Below, in pieces: positions 47,433 to 58,739 of a stretch of DNA of 64,000 nt. The stretch is from positions 8,116,657-8,180,656 of the forward strand of contig OX438757.1 of NCBI GenBank assembly GCA_949316235.1, read 5' to 3'. Numbering within the stretch: the first letter of the stretch is position 1; the number at the start of each line of letters is the position of its first letter. Made by a program: the position numbers and the translations under genes. The stretch comes from Oegoconia quadripuncta (lineage: Eukaryota; Arthropoda; Insecta; Lepidoptera; Autostichidae). The notes beneath the pieces were generated by a model. That model did no database searches and was not told the origin of the DNA. It was given only the letters and a program-made list of their open reading frames with translations.

Positions 47433-47489
47433 CAAAGCGCTTAGTTTGGGACTACATGAATGGTGTAAGTGTCCGTAATATTTATTTAT
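47433..47489 (+). mobile_element. SINE-A 3' end only, downstream of SINE-B
   Basis: AGCAAAGCGCTTAGTTTGGG, ACTACATGAATGGTGTAAGT and GTCCGTAATATTTATTTATA are the terminal 57 bases of SINE-A without head or body. Confidence 0.6.
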
Positions 47490-47690
47490 AGTTTCGCCAT
47501 GTACAGCTGTTTTACTCGCAGACCACAGCACTATAAAAATTTAAATTTTGCATAGTTATAAATCCTATTTATAAAACCTACAAGGTTGTGAAATAAAATC
47601 TTAAAGAGTAATATAAAGTGAGGATCAACCTTTTTTTTGCATACGTCATCGTGTATCATTAAAAAATATTTATCTTAAATACTTTTTCGA
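47490..47690. repeat. Rep-M copy
   Basis: TTTCGCCATGTACAGCTGTT, GTGAAATAAAATCTTAAAGA and CATACGTCATCGTGTATCAT share order with 34170-34700. Confidence 0.4.
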
Positions 47691-48829
47691 TACTGGGATT
47701 TTTTCGATTCCAAATGGATGGTTGTGAAGGTTATAAGTTTATCAATGATATCGACAAGACAATTACGTACATATACCTAAATCACTTGCTCTATATCTTC
47801 GAGAAATTAGAATGTAAATCGCTAAGCCGATAACTGCTTAACTGATCCTTGAATCTTCTTTTATGTGAGGGTTTTAATAATCTAATTTAAAGCTTATCAG
47901 GAAAACAGCCAGTATTGAGGATAACTTTGAATATCGAATTTAGAATTTCAAATAAAACATTAAGGATTACAGAGCTAGCTCGCAACGTTAGTAAAATACA
48001 CGTAAAAATGTCATTAGCAGTGTTTGACGGCGTAGTATATATGTCTTTGTTAGGATTAGTATTTTAAGGTTCCGTAATCTATTATAGCAGATATAGTATA
48101 ATAGTATCGCCATATCCTTTGGTTAGAGGCTCTTAGTACTAGAAAGGAGGTTATCTTGAACAGTTTTAGGATGATATTATTAATTGTAGTTCCTCCGGAG
48201 TTTTCCAAATGTTCAATTTAAGTTACGAGAATATTTAATTTTCTGTAACAGTTCATTAAACATTACATATTATATTCGCTGCTACATACAGTACTCTCAC
48301 AGAAAAGTTGTATTGAACACCAATGACCTAAAAACGTATAATTACTGGTATATCTAATTTATGTACGATCCTACTCTTATAATTAATGATCAAATACGTA
48401 CCTATATTAATTTCACATCTGAAACACTACAAGTCATTCATTGGCCCAGCGTGATTAGAGCTTGATTGAACTATCAGGGTTTCTTCACTTTTCAAAGCAA
48501 TTGGATTTTTTCCTTTACGTTAAATTTAATTAGACGACATTTTCTCGTGGTACATTTTCAAAGTACGCAGGGAAAATGAAAAATTGAAAAGGTCTCATTA
48601 CTAGAAAAAAATATTAATATTAAAAGTTTCTATTGGGGAAATGTAAGAAAAGCTCCAAAATGAACGTAGGAACGGGATGCTAGGATACACATTGTGGAAT
48701 TCAGCTATTTTGATAATGTCAGAAATAGTGACACGGTAGAAGAGGTATTCAATATCTTGAATGACAGTCTGGCGTCACTTTTTGCTGGAATCCCCATACA
48801 CATACGTAGAGACTACTTTACCAATGATT
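47691..48829. other. Unassigned; Rep-K/M fragment at 48062-48145
   Basis: TTAAGGTTCCGTAATCTATT and GGCTCTTAGTACTAGAAAGG echo 34140-34225. Otherwise AT-rich intron. Confidence 0.35.
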
Positions 48830-49058
48830 TTTTTTATGCACGACGGGTTCGTACTTGACCTCAATCACACCTGATGTTAAGTGAAGATGAGGTCGAAGGT
48901 GGAAGCGTACCCCGGAAACCCCAACACATTTGGGGGACTGGCTATCTTATCTCTGACAACCAGAACAACAATGCTTTTAACATTGCTGTTTGGCGGCAGA
49001 TTTAGATAAGATGGTGGTAGCTAGCTAGGCGGACATTTAAAATGCCCTAACACCAACC
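48830..49058 (-). mobile_element. SINE-C copy 1 of a direct pair, no head
   Basis: TTTTTTTATGCACGACGGGT, ACTTGACCTCAATCACACCT, GATGTTAAGTGAAGATGAGG, ATCTCTGACAACCAGAACAA and TAGATAAGATGGTGGTAGCT, ending near AATGCCCTAACACCAACC. The tRNA-like head is missing. Confidence 0.7.
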
Positions 49059-49088
49059 ATTATAATTTATAACCCAAAAACTATTTCA

Positions 49089-49378
49089 TTTTTTTATGCA
49101 CAACGGGTTAGTACTTGACCTCAATCACACCTGACCCGGAATCCCGATCCTATTTGAGGGACTGGCAATCTTATCTCTGACAACCAGAACACAGCAATGC
49201 TTTTAACATTGCTGTTTGGCGGCAGATTTAGATAAGATGGTGGTAGCTAGCCAGGCGGACATTTAAAATGCCCTACCACCAACCGAACACAGTACTAAAC
49301 ATGTACCCCGCTGGGGATCGAACCCGCGACCTCCGAAGCGTAAACCCTATGTTGTTTACATTGCGCCACGGAGGCGGT
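49089..49378 (-). mobile_element. SINE-C copy 2, with tRNA-like head
   Basis: Same body as copy 1 but with about 38 bases lost after CAATCACACCTGA. It continues to GGGGATCGAACCCGCGACC (reversed B box) and CATTGCGCCACGGAGGCGG (reversed A box region). In element orientation: CCGCCTCCGTGGCGCAATGT, B box GGTTCGATCCC, body, tail. This is the reference for the family. Confidence 0.75.
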
Positions 49379-49623
49379 TAAATACTATACATAAATAGTG
49401 CCAGCGAAATATAGGATTCCCATATATAAACAAAACAATGAAGTTATTTAGTTGTCTTTGGGAAATGGGGCAACGCAAATGACGGACTATTTGTAGGCCG
49501 GACAAAAAATTCAAATTGGACAATTTTGTCCGCGGCGATGGATTTTACGGCATTCTATGCAATAAAAGACGCAGAACAAAAAAGTCCGACCGATAAATGT
49601 CCGTCATCGGCGCTACCCCTTTT

Positions 49624-49734
49624 CACAAAGACATCTAAATAACATAAAGACATCTAAATAACACGAAGACATCTATATAACACAAAGACATCAAAATAAC
49701 ACAAAGACATCTAAATAACACAAAGACATCACAA
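49624..49734. repeat. 19-bp minisatellite, about 5.8 units
   Basis: Unit CACAAAGACATCTAAATAA repeats from 49624 with starts at 49643, 49662, 49681, 49700 and 49719. Single-base variants occur (CATAAAG, CACGAAG, TCTATATAA, TCAAAATAA). Confidence 0.9.
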
Positions 49735-50439
49735 TCTCTCTTACCCTTTCACACCAGAACACAATACTGGTATTGAGGTTAGACGGCAGGAATGGATAAG
49801 GAGGTGCCCACCCACCACCTTTATCCTATGGCAAAGTAAAAGAATCTACCTGACGCTGAAAACTATTATACTCATGAAACAGTAAAATGCAAAAAAATGG
49901 TTTCTGTTTTACATTTCAATTTATGCACGACGGGTGACGGGTTCTTTATGCCTGATTTCATAGCCGTTTGACAAATAAAATACCTAATTAATGGAACAAT
50001 TCGTTATTACACGGTCTGCTGGTCACTCACAAACTGTGTGGTTCTTTTGACAAACCGTGCATTGAACGAATCATTTTAATGACGTGCGTGAGCTGGATAT
50101 CGGCAATAATTATATCATAAATCCCTTTCAGAGTTCAGGGTATAATGATCATTAATGAGATACAAACGGCACATTATATGAAACCACGACACTTAAGCCG
50201 TCTGTCAAATTTCTATTTACCTGATTAACGATTTTTAGTTATCCGTTAAATAACTAAATTAATAGTTCGTTTTTAATAAATAAAGAAATACCATTGATTC
50301 CTTGCCAGGTATCTAAAGGACTAAGTAGCAGTTTCTGGTAAATTCTAGATTTTTTTTAAATAAAGCCGATTTTGCACCTCTATCTCGATCCATACTATTG
50401 TGGTGCATTACAATAGGTAAGCCTTTAATCTTCTTGTAC
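49735..50439. other. Mostly unassigned; degraded SINE-C-like words to 49860
   Basis: CACACCAGAACACAATACTG and GGATAAGGAGGTGCCCACCC resemble a SINE-C relative. Nothing else is recognised. Confidence 0.35.
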
Positions 50440-50650
50440 CCAGCTCAAACAAATGCAAGGGAAACAGGTAAATCCTATTGGGCTCTTGCAAACTAGATTC
50501 CCGGTAGTATATGGCGGCAATACTTTGAAACATCGGGATAAAAGGTACTGTCATAACCTTCTAATCCAGGATATAGCATCTCTGTACCAAAGGGATAAAA
50601 CTTTTGTGGCATATCCACCCGCAGTAATTTTGATTTTTTTGGATGAGGAT
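50440..50650 (+). repeat. Unclassified dispersed repeat
   Basis: GGCTCTTGCAAACTAGATTC, GGTACTGTCATAACCTTCTA, ATCCAGGATATAGCATCTCT, GTACCAAAGGGATAAAACTT and GTGGCATATCCACCCGCAGT read like a common lepidopteran element. No second copy exists in this window, so support is weak. Confidence 0.3.
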
Positions 50651-51664
50651 TGATTGAATATTGCCTATCTCAGTTCCTTACGAGTCACGGTGATTTCAAA
50701 GCAAAACTGTACTAAGTTTCCGCACACAATGAAAGTGGTTTACATGGATAAAGAATATATGACAAACAAAAAATTTCAAGTAAAATGGTACCTTAAAGTG
50801 TCATATTCCCGAGAAATTTGGAGGTAAAGATCGCCATATGAGAATATGTCAATCATTGGTGTATACGCATTCCATGACATTTAATAGTTGCTTGGTTACT
50901 ATTTATTAGAAGGCAGACTAGCACAAAAAACCACTTTAATTAATTACTTTCCTTCATCGCATAACATTGCAATTAAAGGCTATTTTGACAAAATAAGTAA
51001 CTCGAACCGCATTGGTTGGCATCAGTGAGGTCAACAGTAAGAAATATAATGAAAAAGACTACAAAGTAGTAAACAACATAATATGTATTTACTTGTACAG
51101 AAACAGAAAGCGAAACGCCTGCGCACTATGGGGGTCAAAGTAGCACACTGACCAACTTAATTAACTTAACTGAGTTTGATCCTTCCCCTCCATACCTTTT
51201 CCGAAGAATATTTACTATTCTTATCTCACTCACACTCGTAAGTATTACTGTCTGTCCTTGTTTATGACGGCGAAACAACGGAAGACAAGCGGTGAAATCA
51301 AAACTTCGGCAGGCAGCTTACATAGAAAAATGTTCGAAACCCTTTTATAGAAAAATATTTATATACATAACGTATATTTATATATATAAATATATTTAGT
51401 ATAACGTATATAAAATATGTATATTATTTGGAAATAAGAAAAACAGCTTCTTATAAATTGTTTTTTGTTTTTGTATGTATACGCGTGTGCAATAACCTAT
51501 AACATTAAATAAATGAATAAAATAAATGTCCTAAACGGTGAAATAAATTAATTTATAATTAAAAATGAAGTAGATATATGAAATTAATGCACATCAATAA
51601 GGAGGTATTTACAAGAAATAAAAAAAAAAAAATATTGAATACAAAACCAGACAAAACAAGACTA
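50651..51664. other. No recognisable gene
   Basis: AT-rich; dense TATA words at 51355-51420. Confidence 0.35.
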
Positions 51665-52040
51665 GAACACGTTTTCTCTGTGATTATGATAAGTAGAAAA
51701 CGTGTTCGAGATCCGTGCCGTGTGGGAGGGTGCCCAAAAGACTAGCAGCATTACCTTGTTGTATAGCAATGCTAACACGCGGCCCGAGGTAGCTGCAGCT
51801 CTTTTATCACCGGAGATCTCATATAAGCGCGACGACAAATCTTCGCGCTTCCGTACCCCACGGGCCTAAGGTCTCCACACCAAAGGGCACAAATACGTAA
51901 CCTGTACCCAGAGCTGAGTATTTGCGCCGCTTGGAGTTCTCGGCATGTCGTAAGCTCAAATCCAATATCAATCGCAAATCGAAAAATCTGGTGCATGCGA
52001 TTTTGGACCTTACCTGCTGACAATTTTCAGAATACTATTT
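51665..52040 (-). repeat. Stem-loop plus balanced-GC repeat-like block
   Basis: Perfect 13-bp arms GAACACGTTTTCT (51665-51677) and AGAAAACGTGTTC (51695-51707). Beyond it, 51750-52030 has balanced composition (GCGCGACGACAAATCTTCGC, CAAAGGGCACAAATACGTAA) and an 83-codon minus frame without a recognised domain. The abrupt change in composition suggests an inserted element. Confidence 0.4.
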
Positions 52041-52048
52041 AGAAACAT

Positions 52049-52456
52049 ATGATTTCTGTTAATCATTATCATATTAGCCACAGGATGGCTACCAATTGGA
52101 AGCGACTCATCCAGCGACTTTCTGCGACCTTTTTCAGATTAACATTAGGTAATGAACAAGAATTACTGTGCAAACATACCTGTGACCATCTCGTTATACT
52201 TCTTCATGTAAGAGCATTAAGCAGACATGAAATAATAGGCAACAACGAGATATTGTCAGAGTGTATTTCCACAAACAACCTCCGTAAATTCTGCCAAGGA
52301 TTACAGAGTTCCCAGACCTCTTTGTGTGTGCATTTTTCAATAGCCCCAGTTAGGTGGGACGGAGTAGTCATAGAGACCAAACAGATCCCTCTGAATACAG
52401 TTACCTTTATCCGATATTGTGAGCTGAATAGTTTATGCTACAGCAACGGTCTATAG
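52049..52456 (+). other. 135-codon open frame, not recognised
   Basis: The frame begins MISVNHYHISHRMATNWKRL and contains LGNEQELLCKHTCDHLVILL and RWDGVVIETKQIPLNTVTFI. I do not recognise a family. It sits just upstream of a LINE remnant in the same orientation, so it could be decayed transposon coding sequence. No splice sites or promoter tie it to a host gene. Chance is also possible in a 64-kb window. Confidence 0.25.
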
Positions 52457-52599
52457 GTAAGAGCTGCTTTGCACGGCTTAGAGTTCCGTCCTTGGTGATA
52501 TGAAACAGTGGTATTTTTAAACTCAGGTAAAAGGATTCTCATTCAACATTCAACACATTAAATTTGTTGGACAACGCAAAGCAAATTCTTTGTTCATTA

Positions 52600-53645
52600 A
52601 TCTTATCCGCGGTAACACGTTGGTAAACATGAAAAGTTTCAAACCAACAAATCGCGCCAAAGATTTTACTTGAAATTTAACTACAACGGTATCCAGGTTG
52701 ATATATTTTTATACGGTCATCATTGTTTTTTCAACATTACCAAACTCATTGATTATAATGTGTTCGTGAACCATATTGATGTATATCCAATTCGATTTCT
52801 AACCGCAAAAGTGGTGGATGTACGTTAGATATAGGACATCGTCAGGTACATAGCTGGGCACCGTTAATGAAATAGTCTAGAACTTCGGTCACCTGCGGCC
52901 ACTGCGCCGATTTAGGTCACTCAATACGACCTGTACGAAGAAAGCAGAGACCAAAATGCGCAACGTGTTTGCACTTTAAAAAGCAGTGCAATCATAAAAC
53001 AGGTGATGCTAAATCCCCTGCCAAAAAAATGGCCGAAAAAAGATATATCAACACAATAGATTATGAAGGCGCCTAAGAGCGCCGGTCAGATAACACGTAT
53101 TTTTAGACTTTATTTATTTATTATCTTTTACTTATTTTACTTTTTTTTAATCATTATGGTTAATAATATAATTCGTGACTTAGACAATTTCTCTGTATCC
53201 GAGTCAAAAGTCAGCGAGTTGTAAAACTGCAAACAATATATTTCCTGCTTTAATAATCCACTAACAATAATAAACAAAATATACGAAGCATTTTAAAGAA
53301 TTTTGCCAATTCTGCAACTCTCCAACAAAACTAGACGTAAACTGTGAAATTGTTGTTCTAACCGAGTATTGGCTGACTAAGCGTTCTAACTAGACTAGGC
53401 GTGACTAAGACTAAGTAGCCTTTAAGCATATATTTATTCTGACTTTATTTATAGATATCTAGTTTGTACCTACAGATGGTTTTATTATTTTAATTTATAG
53501 AAGCGCTAGCTTCGCCTGAAACACAGGATTTTCCTAGTTCAGGCACTAGTGGTATAGTTGCAATTCAGTATTATTTATTATGTAGATCCTATGTTTCAAT
53601 GTACCATTTGAATTAATAAATATACTTATTTGATTTGATTTTCAT
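52600..53645 (+). pseudogene. Internally deleted LINE: ORF1 zinc-knuckle end, start of endonuclease, 3' end
   Basis: Three parts lie in element order. First, a decayed gag-like ORF1 C-terminus with zinc-knuckle spacing (CGHCADLGHS near 52888, KCATCLHFKKQCNHKTGD near 52960), where the last Cys of the first knuckle is replaced. Second, the start of ORF2 at about 53150-53390, where LDVNCEIVVLTEYWL is the typical N-terminal strand of the apurinic-type endonuclease. Third, a 3' end with AATAAATATA and a TTGAT-type tail at 53618-53645. Reverse transcriptase is entirely missing. Several stops and frameshifts make it non-functional. Confidence 0.5.
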
Positions 53646-53873
53646 TTGATTTCAGTCAACTTCGTTAATCGCTAATCCGTTACTAAAAAAGTGAATGTCG
53701 TTAAACATTAAAGCGTTACATTTCGAAAGATTTAACGCAAGTTATCGTTAAACCGTTAACACGTTATAAAAATTGCATATTTTTATATCGTTGCGTTAGT
53801 GATCTACTATAACAACGGTTGGTTTGGGTTCTGGAAGTTAATTAACGGAATAACGAGTTAATGCCCAGCTATG
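52849..53873. repeat. Pair of 12-bp inverted termini enclosing the LINE remnant
   Basis: CATAGCTGGGCA at 52849-52860 and TGCCCAGCTATG at 53862-53873 are exact reverse complements. Inside them, CCGTTAATG on the left and TTAATTAACGG...GTTAA on the right are rich in TTAACG words. 53650-53860 (GTTAATCGCTAATCCGTTAC, CGTTAAACCGTTAACACG) looks like a hAT-type MITE body. No clear 8-bp target duplication is seen. Confidence 0.45.
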
Positions 53874-54769
53874 GTAAGGAAAAGCTGTCGTATCATGCTT
53901 AACACGGTCAAAGAAAGAAAATGTAAGATCATGCCACAGTAAACGTAAAAGGAGTGTCGCCTGCAGCTAAATGTATAACAAGCGATGGGTATAAAAAATT
54001 CATATTCCTGTTACACTACCTATGGCTAGTTTTGCCTTCTACAATATAATAAATGGTACATACCAAACGCGCAAGGGGACAAGGGAAATACTTTTAGTCG
54101 CTGGCGACAGCACGACGCTAAAGAATGCTGGACTGCACTGTACTGAGAATAACGGCATACAAATTTGTATAACTATTCCGGGCTTTCAGTATTTAACAAG
54201 TCAAATTTTTCATCCAATGCTTCTCGCTTAGGCGGACTTTTTTATATTTTTTGGACCTAGCATAAACGGGGCATTTACATTCACAATTTTTTTTTTCAAA
54301 ATATCATAACGTTTACGAGAGTTTGCTAAAGTACTTAAAATATCTCACTTCAAAATTAATTTAATAATTTTTAGATTTAGTCAGACCATCCCTCATGTTT
54401 TTCAAGATTCTGGGTCAACGGGAATAGATACTTTAAAGATTTTAATGATACGTGTTTTAAAGGTGTATAAACTTGAATTTGACATTAATTTCAGCTCTGC
54501 TTGAGATAAATGATCTTGACGAAGAAATGGACAACAAAAGGTTCTTGTAGGACAAGAGTCTCCTTTTCACCTTTTAAGTATGGAATCCTAAAAATACGAG
54601 CAAGATTTAAAAGGTATTTCTATTAGATATCCTTATTAAAGACAGGAAATAATTGTCAAGTCCATTCTCACGTATATCCCGGATGGCAATAACGAGCTAA
54701 TTACCTGGAACTACTCACTCGAGCGATTCGTTCATCGAGCTTTTAACTGATATTTCTCTGACATTGTAC
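53874..54769. other. No recognisable gene
   Basis: AT-rich intron sequence. TATTAAAGACAGGAAATAAT and a CGGATG.CAATAACG word near 54635-54690 recur at 55722-55790, so a short repeat is shared between the two sites. Confidence 0.4.
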
Positions 54770-54930
54770 TGCCAAACCGGCTGAACCGATTTGAAAACTT
54801 ATATGTTCGAAAGCTGGTGTTTGCTAGATTCTTAGACAAGTTTGATGGATAACGGTTATGCCGTTTCGGTGATATTTAGCTTTAAACCGTTAGTTTGATA
54901 ATATGGATAATACTTTGATTTTTAGTTATC
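54770..54930 (+). repeat. Rep-E copy
   Basis: GAACCGATTTGAAAACTTAT, TTCTTAGACAAGTTTGATGG, TAACGGTTATGCCGTTTCGG and TGATATTTAGCTTTAAACCG. Confidence 0.55.
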
Positions 54931-54934
54931 CCAA

Positions 54935-55117
54935 CTAATATTATAAATGCGAAAGTTTGTCTGTATGTTTGTTACCTCTTCACGCCTATACAGCTGGACG
55001 GATGAAATTTGGTGGATAGACAGATTAGGACCTGGATTAACATATAGGCTATTTTTTCGGATGAACCGATTTAAAAAAATCTTCCACGGTACCAAGTCGC
55101 GGGCGGCAAGTTAGTAA
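54935..55117 (+). mobile_element. Hel-like element
   Basis: CAACTAATATTATAAATGCG, GTTACCTCTTCACGCCTATA, CAGCTGGACGGATGAAATTT, GGATTAACATATAGGCTATT and AAGTCGCGGGCGGCAAGTTAG. The terminal CTAG has become TTAG. Confidence 0.55.
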
Positions 55118-55364
55118 AAAATAAGGCGTATTAGACTGATTGATTAAAAAGTTATTTCAATGTTCAAAACATTGAAATTTAATCGTTCGTAATTTAAACG
55201 TCTTTGGACGAGCGCCCGCCTACTTGCATAGTAAACTTATAAGACTCATCACATTGGTCAACCGCTTAAAATATAAAAAATACTAAGAATAACGTATTTT
55301 CGTACAACTTATAATGCCCTAGAGATAATGCTATTTAATAAGCATATGTACATAAATACATAAC

Positions 55365-55640
55365 GTCACGACCGTGGGGTGCACAGAGATATCCCAAACA
55401 ATAGTGATTGCGTGTTCCAAATATTAAAAGTTTAACGATTGAAACAAAGCCCACGGTTCACCTTATGAAATATACAGAAATGCGCACGTGGAACGGTGAG
55501 CCCATCGCCGTTGAAACGTGCAAAACTATACATGTTCTTTGGCGAAAGTCCGTTAGTTGCTTTTTACGACACCCACAGGAAGAGACGGGTTGGTTCTATT
55601 CTATTTGAGTACCGAAACAACACAGCACGGCATAAGGATA
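55365..55640 (+). repeat. Rep-I copy
   Basis: CGTCACGACCGTGGGGTGC, AGAGATATCCCAAACAATAG, TAAAAGTTTAACGATTGAAA, AGCCCATCGCCGTTGAAACG, TTTTTACGACACCCACAGGA and TTGAGTACCGAAACAACACA. The open frames here are repeat sequence. Confidence 0.65.
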
Positions 55641-56384
55641 TGCCCGTAATATACCTAAATACCTTTTTTCTTCCAAATACGCTATAATTTTAAAGGTATT
55701 TATAATACAGACATATCCTTATTAAAGACAGGAAATAATTGTCGTATCCATTGTCACGCAAATCCCGGATGTCAATAACGGACTCATTGCCTGGAACTAC
55801 TCGAACAAAAATAACAATGTAAGTGTCGTACACGGTTCACTACCTCTATTAAGCTTTATTTCCAAATAATAAAAGTACAAAATAATCCACGCTGATCCAT
55901 AATCTCTAACTTAACAGTATCCCGGCTACTGAAAATTGAAATATTACCATTCCTCTAAGGAAAAAAAATGAAAACAATCATCGAATTGAAACACTAAGCC
56001 AAGTGCCGCTGCCGGTGCCAGAGCGAGGCAAGTAAAGAAGAAACAAATTATCTCTATCTGGCTAATTGTCGACGGATCAAAGGGGGGGAGCGGTAGGTAA
56101 ATCCGATCCGTTGTATTATTTTTATTTTTCAGTAGCAAGAGGAGGTAGGGGTGGGGCCGCGGGCGTTGTTCGCAATTATTGTTATTACAAAGAGATTGCC
56201 GCTGAGCCAGCTCACGACTCCGAGAATTTTTCACTGAATTCATTTCAACAACTCATAATTGTACGTATATGTTCCTGGAAAACAAAACGATGCCTTGTCG
56301 CACAGGGAGGGAAACAAGCAACGACAGGCAGGGTACACACACGACCAAAATAGGTTAGTTGTCGGCAATAACTGGAGGTATGAA
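55641..56384. other. No recognisable gene
   Basis: 55960-56200 carries opposed frames of 95-99 codons with low-complexity composition (NNNNCEQRPRPHP-type). No motif or splice context is present. Confidence 0.35.
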
Positions 56385-56625
56385 ATAAAATAGGTAATTT
56401 CGGGAAATGAATAGAACCAACCCGTCTCTAACGCGTCTAAGGGAGTAAAAAACATTTATAGACTTGAAAATTTCAACGGTAATGGGCGTGAGCCAGTCAT
56501 GTGTGCATTTCTGTATAATTCGATTGTTGTAGCGTTGCTTCAAGCGTTAAAATTTTAATGAAACACCCAAACGCTTATAATTGGGATATCTTTGACCACC
56601 CATTTGGGATATAGGTTGTGACGTT
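56385..56625 (-). repeat. Rep-I copy, minus orientation, decayed
   Basis: GAATAGAACCAACCCGTCTC, TAGACTTGAAAATTTCAACG, ATGTGTGCATTTCTGTATAA, AACGCTTATAATTGGGATAT, CTTTGACCACCCATTTGGGA and GTTGTGACGTTATATATA. Confidence 0.55.
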
Positions 56626-57125
56626 ATATATATAAAAGAAATTTCTTCAATTTATAGTTAAATGTGGGTACACTATAGACTTAAAAATTAATTTGTGGTA
56701 ACATTCTAAGAACAACTGTAAATCATTTGTTCAACGTTTGTTTAGGGTTTTGTGGTGGATAGTACGTGAGTCCAGTTATTTTACCTGGAGATGCTGAAAC
56801 TGGACGCAACTAAAAGATCAAAATGTATGGTATTGTTCAATTCCAGTTATTTGAGTCTGTGAAATAATTCCGCGAGCTAATTATTTCCAGGAGTTTCCGT
56901 TATTATTGTTAGTAGAATCGAAAAATATTTTGCGATGAGTATGATGCGAGAGATGAGCAAAATAAAAGATTTGATAACAAAAATTTAAAACGCTTGTGCT
57001 ATAATGGCGATCGTCAAGAGAGATATTTATAATGCTAGCTAATAAAAGTACTTGGCTCTGAGTCCATTAGGGTTAAAATCAAGTCTTTAGACTTCATGTT
57101 CCAGCCAGAAGAAATATTCGTCTGC
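56626..57125. other. No recognisable gene
   Basis: AT-rich. TACCTGGAGATGCTGAAACTG and CCAGTTATTT words near 56770-56850 are weakly repeated. Nothing else is seen. Confidence 0.35.
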
Positions 57126-57410
57126 AACCGCCTCCATGGCTCAATGTTAACAAGCTAAAGTTAACAAAACGGAAATCGCAGATTCAGTTCGCAGCAGAGT
57201 ACATGTTTAGTATTTGATTGATGGTTGGGCTTATAAATATCTGCCTGGCCGGCTACCACCATCTTATCCAAACCTGCCGGCAAGCAGCAAAGTTGATAAC
57301 ATTATTGTGATCCGACTGTTTGAGATAAAAGGTTGGGAGTTCCTGGTGTGCGCGTTTATACCTTCGACTTCTTAACATCAAGTGTGACTAAGATCAAATG
57401 CTAACCTGAT
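57126..57410 (+). mobile_element. SINE-C, full order, diverged head
   Basis: AACCGCCTCCATGGCTCAAT (A box region), GATTCAGTTCGCAGCAGAGT (decayed B box), ACATGTTTAGTATTTGATTG, CTGCCTGGCCGGCTACCACC, ATCTTATCCAAACCTGCCGG, GACTTCTTAACATCAAGTGT and CAAATGCTAACCTGAT. The copy lies about 290 bases downstream of the membralin exon in the gene's sense, in antisense orientation. Confidence 0.65.
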
Positions 57411-57700
57411 ACCGTTTTTCCCGTTCCCGTGGAGTTTATCTGTTTTTTTACGTACCCGTATTTCCCGTTCCCGTCGGAATTTCGCAAAATCCGTTCTTTG
57501 CGCACGTCTCCTACCTATAAACTACATATCTACCAATTTTCAGTTTCATAGGTCAAGTAGTTTTCAAGGTTTCGTATTTAGTCAGTGGGCCTATCGCTTT
57601 TATCGTTTGTATCGCCATCGTCATATGCTATACAAAATGGTACCTGCAACATCTCCGTTGAAAGGCTAATAGAACCAATAAATAAAAATAATTAACTTAC

Positions 57701-57758
57701 CAATAAAAACGAAGATCTGGTGATGTGCATAACGCAGCAACATAGATATGGAGATAGT
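57701..57758 (-). CDS. Membralin (TMEM259) internal coding exon, 58 bp
   Basis: Minus-strand exon with acceptor TTTCTCTTGTTACAG (57759 side) and donor GTAAGTT (57694-57700). It starts in phase 0: 19 codons, [19 protein letters not shown], and one base of a Val completed by the exon at 39778-39861. The vertebrate protein has [20 protein letters not shown] at this place, so the match is nearly full-length for the exon. The peptide is the end of one membrane segment and the start of the next. The upstream exon, expected to end with an RFVSMWMAR...IF-type stretch, is not in the window. No damage is seen. Confidence 0.9.
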
Positions 57759-57761
57759 CTG

Positions 57762-58739
57762 TAACAAGAGAAATTTACTCATACAATCTCATATATTAAG
57801 TAAGTTGTGATTTGGTTCAAAGAAAAAGAATAGGATTAAAAAATACGTGCGTGCGTGGTTATACAGAGTGAATTTCTTAAGTGGGCCTGGATGGCAAAAT
57901 CCTAAACTATGAGGAATAGCGAATGTACTCAAAGGAGCCTCGGACCCGATTTTTATGAAAACTATAACTGCATCATCGGATTTTTGAAAAATTAAATTAA
58001 ATCGAACCCGTTCATTTTGAAAAAAAAAAAACACAACACCATTCGATAATGTCGCTAATAAAGAACAAATTCTGGGAAGTAATGACATAAAAGTAGTTTA
58101 AAAAAATATGTTAATGTACATTGAAAAACCCTGAGATTGTTTGAAATTGGAACCTTTCAGCTTTGTACACAGCTGCGCCTAGGATATTCCGTCTTCAAAA
58201 TATAACTACAGAAATCGTAAATATGGACTAGAAACTTTAATTTCAATATACCCGCTAAGCGCATATAATAATTACGCTAAACTTAGAATCGATGTACCAG
58301 GATATCAAGAACGAATGAGAACACACAAATAGAACGAACAGAGGAACAGTTATTGCATAAAGGTACATTTGGTGGACCGATCGCACTGTTACTTAAATGG
58401 ATTCAATCTGCACTAAGCGTTTCGTTAATGAAATTCAATCGCGGCGAGGCGGCGCGGGGAGCAAATGATGTGGCGAAAAGATTGATAGCGACCTCCTACA
58501 GACGTCAGCCGCCCTACCTCTATGTTCTATAACGGCAAGTCTCTCTAGCGTTTCACTTCCAGCGAAAGCAGGCCTCGAATAACAGTAAAGTCAAATCAAT
58601 ACAAAGGTCATGCAAAGATTCGATATTTCCTTTGATTTAAAGCATTATATGGGTGGAATTACAATAATTTTGTTTATGTGAAAATCTAAATTCAAATCGA
58701 GTGCGATAACTACGACATACTACTATATTATTGCAGTTT
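57762..58739. other. No recognisable gene
   Basis: A 99-codon minus frame at 57789-58088 is F- and L-rich with no motif. 58440-58560 is richer in CpG. No exon is supported. Confidence 0.35.

Noticed and set aside
49624..49734. CRISPR-like array
   Set aside because: Units are contiguous 19-bp repeats without spacers, in a eukaryotic intron; it is a minisatellite.
55944..56353. Opposed 95- and 99-codon frames
   Set aside because: Low-complexity peptides without a motif; no exon boundaries.
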